Part shown: positions 7,897 to 14,324 of the stretch, in pieces | How the letters are laid out: each line of letters opens with the position of its first letter | Position numbering within the stretch: position 1 is the first letter of the stretch | NCBI GenBank assembly: GCA_036475545.1 | Contig: JAZGAE010000088.1 | Span: 1-21,669, forward strand | Reading direction: 5' to 3' | Length of the DNA stretch: 21,669 nt | Source of the DNA: JAZGAE01 sp036475545 | GTDB taxonomy: Bacteria > Pseudomonadota > Alphaproteobacteria > DATDPM01 | Made by a program: the position numbers and the translations under genes | The notes under the pieces: generated by a model | Databases searched by the model: none | Seen by the model: the letters and a program-made list of their open reading frames with translations, nothing else | Told to the model about the DNA's origin: nothing

Positions 7897-8361
7897 ATGA
7901 CGGCGGGGGCCGAGAAGGCGGTCGTCGAGATCTTCACCGACGGGGCCTGCAGCGGCAATCCCGGGCCCGGCGGCTGGGCCGCGATCCTGCGCTACCGGGG
8001 CGTCGAGAAGGAGATCGCCGGTGGCGAGCCCGGCACCACCAACAACCGCATGGAGCTGATGGCCGCGATCATGGCGCTCGAGACCTTGAAGCGCCCCTCG
8101 CGCGTCGAGCTTTCGACCGACAGCGACTACCTCCGCAAGGGGATCACCGAGTGGATTCACGCCTGGAAGGAGCGGGGCTGGAAGACCGCGGCACGTAAGC
8201 CGGTCAAGAACAAGGACCTGTGGCAGCGCCTCGAGGCGGCGTGCCGGCCCCACGAGGTCGCGTGGCACTGGATCCGGGGCCACGTCGGCCACCCCCAAAA
8301 CGAGCGCGCCGACGAGCTCGCGCGCGGGGCGATCGAGAAGATTTGGGGGGGAGGGCGCTGA
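7897..8361 (+). CDS. rnhA: Ribonuclease HI
   Basis: Cuts the RNA strand of RNA-DNA hybrids, for example at R-loops and Okazaki primers. The 154-residue length is normal for type 1 RNase H. All catalytic carboxylates are visible: D15 in FTDGACSGNPGPGG, E53 in NNRMELMA, D75 in STDSDYL and D139 in NERADELA, with the active-site loop histidine H129 in RGHVGH. The ATG is 2 bp after the thrB stop. The gene is complete. However, 36 bp of its 5' part (7937-7972, codons from D15 onward) are duplicated exactly at 10023-10058, beyond the toxin-antitoxin islet that starts right after this gene's stop. Confidence 0.97.
   Translation: MTAGAEKAVVEIFTDGACSGNPGPGGWAAILRYRGVEKEIAGGEPGTTNNRMELMAAIMALETLKRPSRVELSTDSDYLRKGITEWIHAWKERGWKTAARKPVKNKDLWQRLEAACRPHEVAWHWIRGHVGHPQNERADELARGAIEKIWGGGR
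7937..7972 (+). repeat. 36-bp direct repeat, left copy (inside rnhA)
   Basis: Begins CCGACGGGGCCTGCAGCGGC and runs 36 bp, encoding roughly residues 14-26 of RNase HI around catalytic D15. It is identical, in the same orientation, to 10023-10058. Similarity stops abruptly on both sides. Confidence 0.9.
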
Positions 8362-8409
8362 CTTCCGGGTGCTGCGCCCCGCAGACCACCTTGCTTGTTT
8401 GGAAAGTCT

Positions 8410-8424
8410 TAACCCATAGGGTTA
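8410..8424. promoter_or_regulatory. Operator-like palindrome O1 of the TA operon
   Basis: TAACCC-ATA-GGGTTA is a perfect 6-bp-arm palindrome 88 bp before the toxin's ATG. A near copy lies 58 bp further on. Type II systems are usually autorepressed by the antitoxin's HTH binding such sites. Confidence 0.6.
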
Positions 8425-8467
8425 TACAAAGTTTCCAAATTTCGCTTGACCGTTTCAAGAAAAGGCT

Positions 8468-8482
8468 TTACCAATAGGGTTA
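8468..8482. promoter_or_regulatory. Operator-like palindrome O2 of the TA operon
   Basis: TTACCAATAGGGTTA matches the first palindrome at 13 of 15 positions and ends 15 bp before the toxin's ATG. A TTGACC hexamer at 8446-8451 could be a -35 box, in which case this site would cover the -10 region (TACCAA at 8469-8474, weak match). Confidence 0.5.
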
Positions 8483-8497
8483 TGAAAATTCCGGAGC

Positions 8498-8842
8498 ATG
8501 CGGCAGGTGAATATCACCTTCAAGAGCAAAAAGCTTGAAAGGCTTTGCTCGGCTGATGAGCTGCTCACTCGTGCGTTTGGCAAAGTTTGTGGCCGGAAAA
8601 TTGCTCGACGGCTCGCGGTCCTTGAGGCTGCCGATTGCCTTGCTGATGTGCCCAGCTTGCCTCCCGAGAGGTGCCACCAGTTGGCGGGTCGTCGGAAGGG
8701 GGAGTTCGCAGTCGATGCCCAACACCCTGTTCGGGTCACTTTTCGGCCCGACCACAACCCTGTACCGCGTAAGGAAGACGGTGGAATCGACGTCGACTTG
8801 GTCACTGCAATCCAAATAACGGGAATCGAGGACTACCATTAA
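8498..8842 (+). CDS. higB: HigB/RelE-like toxin
   Basis: Predicted type II toxin of the HigB branch of the RelE/ParE superfamily, whose members cut ribosome-bound mRNA. The 114 residues show the family course: an N-terminal strand followed by FKSKKLERL, a mid-protein PERCHQLAGRRKGEFAV, a VRVTFRP strand, and an end VTAIQITGIEDYH that is very typical of these toxins. The upstream ATG has GGAG only 1 bp before it. The GTG at 8507 has the same GGAG at 10 bp and would give MNITFKSKKL, closer to the family N-terminus, so the true start may be 8507. The stop overlaps the antitoxin ATG by one base (TAATG). Toxin-before-antitoxin order is characteristic of HigBA. Confidence 0.88.
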   Translation: MRQVNITFKSKKLERLCSADELLTRAFGKVCGRKIARRLAVLEAADCLADVPSLPPERCHQLAGRRKGEFAVDAQHPVRVTFRPDHNPVPRKEDGGIDVDLVTAIQITGIEDYH

Positions 8843-9936
8843 TGGTAATGCAAACTCATTCATTTCGACCTGACTACGCTATTCCGCCAGGAGAGATACT
8901 GGAGGAAACGCTTGAGGTTCGCGGAATAAAGAAGGTTGAATTCGCCGCACGTTGTGGGCGGCCGGCTAAAACAATCAGCGAGATTATCGCAGGTAAAGCA
9001 GCGATTACACCGGAAACGGCAATCCAATTCGAGCGAGTGTTGGATATTCCAGCTAGGCTATGGTTGAACTTGGAAGCCAAGTACAGACTTCGGTTGGCTG
9101 AGCAAACAGAGAAAGAGGAGTTCGTAAAATACCATGAATGGGCGAATAGCTTTCCAATCCGGGAGATGGTCAGCTTTGGTTTGATATCAAAGCCCGCCAA
9201 CCAAACTGATGCTGTTGAAAAACTGCTTGATTTTCTGGGTGTCGGTAGCGTCCAAGCGTGGGAGAAACGGTTTCATGAGTGTGCCATAGCGTATCGCCGG
9301 TCGCCGTCCTTCCAGAGTGCCCCACAATCAGTCGCAGCTTGGCTGCGGTGGGGTGAGCGACAGGCTGATCAGATCGAGTGTGCTGCGTTTAACGAGCATG
9401 AATTCCGAAATGCACTGAAGGAGATTCGGCTGCTTACAAAGGAGCGCGTGAAAGTATTTCGGCCTCGAATGGTTCAGCTGTGTGCTGCTACTGGAGTAGC
9501 GGTCACTCTCGTTCCAGATTTGCCGAGAACTCGCCTTAGCGGAGCCGCTCGTTGGTTAACGGCGGACAAGGCTTTAATCCAGCTTAGCCTTCGGCATAAG
9601 TCTGACGACCACCTCTGGTTTACATTTTTCCACGAGGCAGGCCACATTATCTTGCACGGCAAGAAGGACGTATTCATCGACGAAGAAAATACGGAGGAGG
9701 ACGAGAAGGAGAAGCAGGCGGACCGCTTCGCAACTAACGCTCTAATTCCTTATGCTGAATGGCGAAAGTTTACTGCGGGGAGACGCTTGTTCTCCAAGGC
9801 ATCCGTTTCCGCTTTTGCAGCAACGCAAGATATCGCTCCGGGTGTCGTTGTCGGGCGGCTCCAGCATGAAGGATTGATCCCTCATAGCCATCTAAATGGC
9901 CTAAAAAAATGGTTTGAATGGACAGTGAAAACTTGA
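8842..9936 (+). CDS. HigA-like antitoxin fused to ImmA/IrrE metallopeptidase domain
   Basis: The 364-residue protein is much longer than plain HigA (about 100 residues). Residues about 8-90 are a full HigA-type XRE helix-turn-helix unit (YAIPPGEILEETL ... KTISEIIAGKAAITPETAIQF). A linker of about 120 residues with no recognised motif follows. The C-terminal half carries an ImmA/IrrE (M78-like) zinc peptidase signature: FFHEAGHIILHGK with H264, E265 and H268, and a likely third ligand E290 in EKQADRFATNALIP. It should bind the toxin and repress the operon. Whether the peptidase is active, and on what, cannot be told from sequence. The ATG overlaps the toxin stop; ATG 8848 is an alternative. 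Base composition is far below the flanking genes. Confidence 0.87.
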   Translation: MVMQTHSFRPDYAIPPGEILEETLEVRGIKKVEFAARCGRPAKTISEIIAGKAAITPETAIQFERVLDIPARLWLNLEAKYRLRLAEQTEKEEFVKYHEWANSFPIREMVSFGLISKPANQTDAVEKLLDFLGVGSVQAWEKRFHECAIAYRRSPSFQSAPQSVAAWLRWGERQADQIECAAFNEHEFRNALKEIRLLTKERVKVFRPRMVQLCAATGVAVTLVPDLPRTRLSGAARWLTADKALIQLSLRHKSDDHLWFTFFHEAGHIILHGKKDVFIDEENTEEDEKEKQADRFATNALIPYAEWRKFTAGRRLFSKASVSAFAATQDIAPGVVVGRLQHEGLIPHSHLNGLKKWFEWTVKT

Positions 9937-9957
9937 TGGCTGTTGCAAGTGGCGATT

Positions 9958-9978
9958 GCCGGGTACCGTCAACCCGGC
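9958..9978 (+). terminator. Hairpin after the TA operon
   Basis: GCCGGGT, a 7-base loop, then ACCCGGC forms a perfect 7-bp stem 22 bp past the antitoxin stop. Only TT follows, so intrinsic termination would be weak. Its position at the operon end makes a terminator the likeliest role. Confidence 0.45.
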
Positions 9979-10022
9979 TTATCCACCAATATCGAAGCAC
10001 ATGCAATGCCGAGGAACGACAT

Positions 10023-10058
10023 CCGACGGGGCCTGCAGCGGCAATCCCGGGCCCGGCG
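10023..10058 (+). repeat. 36-bp direct repeat, right copy (rnhA fragment)
   Basis: Exact copy of 7937-7972 from rnhA, same orientation, 2,086 bp away. It sits between the end of the TA operon and the 3' end of the minus-strand peroxiredoxin gene. Flanking bases do not resemble rnhA. Confidence 0.9.
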
Positions 10059-10112
10059 CCGCCCGCACCCCTGACGGCGGGCGGGAAGCGCCGGCCCGGG
10101 GTCGAAGCCCGA

Positions 10113-10595
10113 TCAGAGCTGTTCCAGCAGCTTCTCGGCGGTGCTGCCCTCGAGCTTGCCGCCTTCGTCCAGGTTGAGGGCCTTCACCACGCCGTCGTCC
10201 ACGATCATGGAGTAGCGCTTCGAGCGCACGCCCAGGCCCATGCCCGTGAGGTCGAACTCCATCCCCACCGCGCGGGTGAAGTCGCCGCTGCCGTCGGCCA
10301 GCAGCAGCACCGCGTCGCCCACGTTCTGGTCCTTGCCCCAGGCGCCCATGACGAAGGCGTCGTTGACCGCCACACAGGCGATGGTGTCCACGCCCTTGGC
10401 CTTGATGGCGTCCGCGTTGGCGAGAAAGCCGGGGAGGTGCTGGGCGCTGCAAGTCGGCGTGAACGCCCCCGGCACGGCGAACAGCACCACGCGCTTGGCC
10501 CCGAAGACCTCGTCCGTCGAGATCTGGGCGGGTCCGTCCCCGGTCATGTGCGCGAGCGTCACCGAGGGAATCCTGTCTCCCACTTCGATCGTCAT
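10113..10595 (-). CDS. PrxII/Prx5-type peroxiredoxin
   Basis: Thiol peroxidase that reduces hydrogen peroxide and organic hydroperoxides, using glutathione/glutaredoxin or thioredoxin as donor in this subfamily. Counting from the ATG used here, the peroxidatic cysteine is C49 in VPGAFTPTCS, and a second cysteine, C74, lies in TIACVAVND. This pairing matches the two cysteines of plant and bacterial PrxII proteins. The 160-residue product has no signal peptide and no fused glutaredoxin. A GTG two codons upstream (10601) is also open, but AAGGGGGG abuts that GTG while sitting at good spacing from the ATG, so the ATG is preferred. It is 97 bp downstream of the dsbD-like gene on the same strand. 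Confidence 0.92.
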   Translation of the reverse strand: MTIEVGDRIPSVTLAHMTGDGPAQISTDEVFGAKRVVLFAVPGAFTPTCSAQHLPGFLANADAIKAKGVDTIACVAVNDAFVMGAWGKDQNVGDAVLLLADGSGDFTRAVGMEFDLTGMGLGVRSKRYSMIVDDGVVKALNLDEGGKLEGSTAEKLLEQL

Positions 10596-10692
10596 CGCCA
10601 CCCCCCTTCGCTATAAAGTTCCCGAACATGGAGTTGGCCGCGGCGCGGCGCCCGCGGCCTAGATCTATAGATACTCGCCGCGGCGATCGGAG

Positions 10693-12870
10693 TCACCCTC
10701 CCGGCGAGGCGGAGAGCCGCGCGCCTTCAGCCCCGCCGGCCCGCTCGAAGGCGGCGAGCACCCTCGCCTCGGTCAAGATCTCGGGCAGCGCGATGCCCTC
10801 CGGGGCGCCGGGGCCGTAGACGGCGTTGAACGGGATGCCGTAGCGGCCGAATCCGGCGAGGTAGGCGGAGATGTCCTCATCGGGCACGGTCCAGTCGGCG
10901 CGCAACCCTATCACCTCGCCGTTCGTGAGCCGCCGCGCCACCTCGCCGCGGTTCAAGACCAGCGCCTTGTTGACCTTGCAGGTGAGGCACCAGTCCGCGG
11001 TCACGTCGACGAGCACGACCTGTCCGGCGGAAACCAGCTCGGCGATCCGGCCCGTCTCGAAGCCGCGCCACAGCCCATCCGCCACCGCCGGCGCCGGCGC
11101 TTCGCCTGCCAGGCGCGGCGGCAGCGCGAAGGCGGCGACCGCCAGCGCGCCGAGGGCGGCGAGCCCGAGGGCACGCAGGCGCCCGGCCCGGCGGGCGAGC
11201 AGGAGGGCCGCGCCCACGGCCAGCGCCATCGCGCCGAGCGCATAGGCCGCGGCGGCCGACACCTGGGCCGCGAGCACGCTCAAGAGCCACACCGCCGTGA
11301 GCGCCAGCGCAAATCCGAGCGCGCGCCTCATGGTCACCATCCAGGGGCCCGGGCGCGGCATCCGCGTGGCGAGGCCGGGGGCCGCCGCGATCGCCAGATA
11401 GGGGATGGCGAGCCCGAAGCCGACCACCGCGAACACGGCGAAGATCTCGATCGGCCCGCGCGCGAAGGCGAAGCCCACCGCGGTGCCGAGGAACGGCGCC
11501 GTGCACGGGGTCGCCAGCAGGGTGGCGAAGGCGCCGGTGAGAAAGTGGCCGCCGAGGCCGTGGGAGTCGCCCCGGCCCGCCACCTTGTCCCCGAGCCACC
11601 CCGGCATGCGGATCTCGTAGAGCCCCCACAGGTTGTAGGCGAACAGGGTGACGATCAGCACCATGGCGGTGAGGAACGCCGGCTGCTGGAACTGGATGCC
11701 CCAGCCGACGGCGACGCCCGCCAGCTTGAGGCCCACGGCCACCGCCGCGAGCACCAGGAAGGAGAACAGGATCCCGGCGGCCGATGCCAGGAAGCCGAGC
11801 CGCACCTGGGCCCGCTCGCCGCCGCCGTGGCCGACGACGGAGAGCAGCTTGAGGGAGAGAACGGGGAGCACGCAGGGCATCAGGTTGAGAATGAGCCCGC
11901 CCAGGAGCGCGAGGCTCAGGATCGCGACAAGCTCCCAGCCCGGCCCGGCGGCCGCCGTTGCGGCCACCACCGTGACGACCCGCTCCATGGCGCGGCCGCC
12001 GTCCACCAGGGTGAGCGTCAGGCGCGTGCCGGCAAGCGGCTCGGTCGCGCCGGCGACCGCCTCGACCGGGAGGCTGAGATCGGCGCGTCTCGCGGACTCG
12101 GCGAGCCTCACCTCGGGCGGGCCGAAGCGGAAACTTTCCGGGCCCTCGACGAACAGGTCCGGGGCCGAGAAAGGCAGCGTCGAGCGGGCGACCACGTGGA
12201 GCGCGCGCGCATTCCGCGGGCCCCCGGCCTCGGCGCGCTCGATGGAGAGCCCCTGGGCGCCGCCCGACCCCGGCACGCGAGCGGCGAACCGGTCGATGAG
12301 ATGGGCGAAGGCGGTGGGATCCGCCGGCCCGGCGGGGAGGCTGAGCGCGAGGCGGGCCTCGGCGGGAACGCAGATGTCGCTGCACACGAGATAATCGAGC
12401 GCGAGGTCGAGCCGGACGCCGCGACCCGGCTCGGCGAGGCGGGCCACGATCGGGAGCACCACGTCGTCCTTGTAGCCCAGCGTCTCGAAGCCGAGCACGG
12501 TGAACCGCATCGGCGCCGGCCACGACACCTCGACCGAGGCGAGGTTCTGCGAGCCTGCCCAGTCGAACACCGGCGGCAGGCCCGCGTCCCCCGGCGACCG
12601 CCAGGAGATCTTCCACCCCTCCTCCATCCGGACCTGGAGGCCGAAGGTCGCCGTCTCCGCCCCGCCCACTGCGGCCGCGGCGGAGACGAGCCGCACCCTG
12701 GCCTCGTCCAGCCCGCCCCAGTCGCTGGCGGCGGCGCTCGCGTCGCCGATGGCGCCGAGCCAGGCCAGGGCGAAAACGGCGAGAAGGCTGGACAGACGCC
12801 GCGGCGGCCCGGCGGTTCCCGCGGGAACCGCGGGCAGGACTGAAGGGCCTTCAACCACGGGCATACTCAT
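10693..12870 (-). CDS. DsbD/ScsB-like transmembrane thiol-disulfide reductase
   Basis: Passes electrons from cytoplasmic thioredoxin across the inner membrane to periplasmic thiol proteins. The 725-residue protein has a signal-like N-terminus (hydrophobic about 27-46). A periplasmic N-terminal domain (about 50-305) has the cysteine pair C163/C167 in LVCSDICVPAE. A polytopic membrane domain (about 312-585) has C333 in LMPCVLPVLSLK and C456 in LLATPCTAPFLG. The C-terminal thioredoxin-like domain has C628/C631 in ADWCLTCK. All three redox pairs are therefore intact. The long N-terminal region is more like ScsB and alphaproteobacterial DsbD relatives than E. coli DsbD. It is divergent from yqgE and upstream of the peroxiredoxin gene. 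The start is the first ATG; M3 is possible, and neither has a strong Shine-Dalgarno. Confidence 0.93.
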   Translation of the reverse strand: MSMPVVEGPSVLPAVPAGTAGPPRRLSSLLAVFALAWLGAIGDASAAASDWGGLDEARVRLVSAAAAVGGAETATFGLQVRMEEGWKISWRSPGDAGLPPVFDWAGSQNLASVEVSWPAPMRFTVLGFETLGYKDDVVLPIVARLAEPGRGVRLDLALDYLVCSDICVPAEARLALSLPAGPADPTAFAHLIDRFAARVPGSGGAQGLSIERAEAGGPRNARALHVVARSTLPFSAPDLFVEGPESFRFGPPEVRLAESARRADLSLPVEAVAGATEPLAGTRLTLTLVDGGRAMERVVTVVAATAAAGPGWELVAILSLALLGGLILNLMPCVLPVLSLKLLSVVGHGGGERAQVRLGFLASAAGILFSFLVLAAVAVGLKLAGVAVGWGIQFQQPAFLTAMVLIVTLFAYNLWGLYEIRMPGWLGDKVAGRGDSHGLGGHFLTGAFATLLATPCTAPFLGTAVGFAFARGPIEIFAVFAVVGFGLAIPYLAIAAAPGLATRMPRPGPWMVTMRRALGFALALTAVWLLSVLAAQVSAAAAYALGAMALAVGAALLLARRAGRLRALGLAALGALAVAAFALPPRLAGEAPAPAVADGLWRGFETGRIAELVSAGQVVLVDVTADWCLTCKVNKALVLNRGEVARRLTNGEVIGLRADWTVPDEDISAYLAGFGRYGIPFNAVYGPGAPEGIALPEILTEARVLAAFERAGGAEGARLSASPGG

Positions 12871-12915
12871 GTTTTCTTAAGGTCTGGACCGTAGCCTATT
12901 TCGGATTCACTCCTA

Positions 12916-12959
12916 CGTAACATTTGCGTGACAAACGGGCCTCGAGGGCGAATGTTACG
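12916..12959. promoter_or_regulatory. Perfect 9-bp inverted repeat between dsbD-like and yqgE
   Basis: CGTAACATT (12916-12924) and AATGTTACG (12951-12959) are exact inverted copies separated by 26 bp, in the 136-bp divergent gap. The arm centres are about 35 bp apart, so they could be two half-sites or two operator copies facing each other. No known regulator motif was recognised. Confidence 0.45.
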
Positions 12960-12969
12960 CGATGTGACC

Positions 12970-12998
12970 TTGTCCCGGACCGTGGAACGGCGTATGTG
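12970..12998 (+). promoter_or_regulatory. Possible yqgE promoter giving a near-leaderless mRNA
   Basis: TTGTCC (12970-12975), 17-bp spacer, TATGTG (12993-12998). The yqgE ATG is only 8 bases beyond the -10 box, so transcription from here would begin almost at the start codon. No Shine-Dalgarno is seen before that ATG. The match to consensus is moderate. Confidence 0.35.
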
Positions 12999-13006
12999 AA
13001 TCAGCG

Positions 13007-13582
13007 ATGGAGACGAAGTCAACAGAGTTCGAAAGCCTCGCGGGGCATCTCCTGATCGCCATGCCTCAGATGAGCGATCACCGGTTCGTGCGCACGGTAA
13101 TATATATGGTGGCGCACACGGAAGATGGAGCCATGGGGCTGGTGGTGAACCGGCTTCTCGAAGCCATCACCTTCCCCGATCTTATCGAACAGCTCGGCGT
13201 CGCCGTTCCCGACACCACCCGCGAGATCCGCATCCACTTCGGCGGGCCGGTGGAGACCGGCCGCGGCTTCGTCCTTCACTCCTCCGATTATTGGCAGGAC
13301 GCCACCCTTCAGGTCGATGACCAGTTTTCGCTCACCGCCACCGTGGACGTCCTGCGCGACATCGCGGACGGCGAGGGGCCGCGGTGCTGCCTGCTGGCCC
13401 TGGGTTACGCCGGGTGGGGCCCCGGGCAGCTCGAAACCGAGATCCAGAACAACGGCTGGCTCCACGTCAAGGCGGACGAGAGCCTGGTCTTCGGTCCCGA
13501 CCTGGAGAACAGATGGGAGCACGCGGTGACCAAGATCGGCTTCGACCCCTCAAAGCTTTCGGGCGACGTCGGCCACGCTTAG
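13007..13582 (+). CDS. yqgE: YqgE/AlgH family protein (UPF0301)
   Basis: Widespread conserved protein whose molecular function is not established; the AlgH name comes from a Pseudomonas alginate-regulation report. The 191 residues show the family blocks in order: GHLLIAMPQMSDHRFVRTVI (about 13-32), GAMGLVVNRLL, IHFGGPVETGRGFVLHS, and LLALGYAGWGPGQLETEI with NGWL after it. There is no signal or membrane segment. The ATG lacks an obvious Shine-Dalgarno; no other start is available before the conserved block. The gene is divergent from the dsbD-like gene and converges on the acetyltransferase gene. Confidence 0.95.
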   Translation: METKSTEFESLAGHLLIAMPQMSDHRFVRTVIYMVAHTEDGAMGLVVNRLLEAITFPDLIEQLGVAVPDTTREIRIHFGGPVETGRGFVLHSSDYWQDATLQVDDQFSLTATVDVLRDIADGEGPRCCLLALGYAGWGPGQLETEIQNNGWLHVKADESLVFGPDLENRWEHAVTKIGFDPSKLSGDVGHA

Positions 13583-13640
13583 CCCTTCCGCGCCTCGATC
13601 ACCGTCCATACCATTACCGACCGCCCGAGCGGCCAGCCTC

Positions 13641-13652
13641 ACGACCGGTCGT
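13641..13652. other. Perfect 12-bp palindrome between convergent yqgE and GNAT genes
   Basis: ACGACCGGTCGT lies in the 83-bp convergent gap. There is no T tract next to it, so it is a poor intrinsic terminator. It may be a protein site or chance in GC-rich DNA. Confidence 0.25.
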
Positions 13653-13665
13653 TGGGTACCTGCCG

Positions 13666-14319
13666 CTAGGCCGGTCCGGGCGAGGCCCCGGCCCGGTCCT
13701 CGCGCAGGATGGCGAAGATCAGGTGGTCCTGCCACTTGCCGTCGATGCGGAGATACTTGCGCGCGTGCCCCTCGAGCCGCAACCCGCCCTTGCGCAAGAG
13801 CGCCTCGCTCGCCGTGTTATGGGGGAGACAGGCGGCCTCGACCCGGTGCAGCTCGAGCCGGTCGAAGGCGTATCGCAGCATGCATTGGAGCGCCTCGGTC
13901 ATGTAGCCCTGGCCGGTGAAGGACGCCCCCATCCAGTAGCCCAGCGTCCCCGCCTGCACGATGCCGCGGCGCACGTTACTGAGATTGATCGCGCCTAACA
14001 GCGCATCGTCTTCGGCCCGAAAGATCAGGAAGTTGTAGCCCGAGGCGTCTCGCCAGTCCTCGGCGTATTGGTGCAGCCGGCGCCGGAAGGCGGCGCGGCT
14101 CAGCGCGTCCTTCGACCAAGTCGGCTCCCAGGGGGCGAGGAACTCACGCGAGCCGGCGCGCAGGCTGGTCCAGGCCTCGAAGTCGGAGTCCCGCGGGCGA
14201 CGCAGATAGATGCGCCCGGACTCCAGCCGCAATCCTTGGCCGGGGCGGGGACGGACACCGAACCATCCGAGCACGCCGCCTGCGGTGCGCAGGGACGATA
14301 TCGACCGCCGCCCGGCCAT
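13666..14319 (-). CDS. GNAT acetyltransferase, RimJ/RimL type
   Basis: Predicted acetyl-CoA-dependent N-acetyltransferase of the group that includes the ribosomal-protein modifying RimJ and RimL; the true substrate is unknown. The 217-residue protein has the opening strand IYLRRPRDSDF (about 36-46), a central LGAINLSNVRRG, the acetyl-CoA loop FTGQGYMTEALQ, and LHRVEAACLPHNTASEALL followed by GLRLEGHARKY, all in family order. The frame is open much further upstream, but the ATG used here lies 5 bp after the M16 peptidase stop and gives a normal length, so the upstream part is taken as shadow. It is the last gene of a thrC-M16-GNAT run. Confidence 0.92.
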   Translation of the reverse strand: MAGRRSISSLRTAGGVLGWFGVRPRPGQGLRLESGRIYLRRPRDSDFEAWTSLRAGSREFLAPWEPTWSKDALSRAAFRRRLHQYAEDWRDASGYNFLIFRAEDDALLGAINLSNVRRGIVQAGTLGYWMGASFTGQGYMTEALQCMLRYAFDRLELHRVEAACLPHNTASEALLRKGGLRLEGHARKYLRIDGKWQDHLIFAILREDRAGASPGPA

Positions 14320-14324
14320 CCGCC

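Larger units (their letters stand above)
8362..10022 (+). other. Low-GC toxin-antitoxin islet (probable horizontal acquisition)
   Basis: Between the rnhA stop and the right 36-bp repeat the base composition drops sharply. A sampled line (9061-9120) is 29 G+C of 60, against 47 of 60 in a sampled smc line. Codon use in the two genes is correspondingly AT-tolerant. The cargo is one HigB/HigA-ImmA pair with its own operators and downstream hairpin. No integrase, transposase or terminal inverted repeats are visible. Boundaries are approximate on the left and set by the repeat on the right. Confidence 0.65.

Noticed and set aside
9937..10112. An integron attC site or IS end at the right edge of the TA islet
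   Set aside because: The 7-bp hairpin there is better explained as a terminator; no attC consensus core, terminal inverted repeats or transposase/integrase genes were found.
9956..10177. A second, truncated rnhA gene at the right repeat, since the 36 bp stay in frame in a 73-residue open frame
   Set aside because: Outside the 36 bp there is no RNase H similarity on either side, and the frame runs into the antisense of the peroxiredoxin gene.
10656..10680. TAGATCTATAGATA-like sequence between the dsbD-like and peroxiredoxin genes
   Set aside because: It shares CTAGA with the Irr-like repeat but not its core spacing. It may be part of the peroxiredoxin promoter, but no convincing -35/-10 pair was found.
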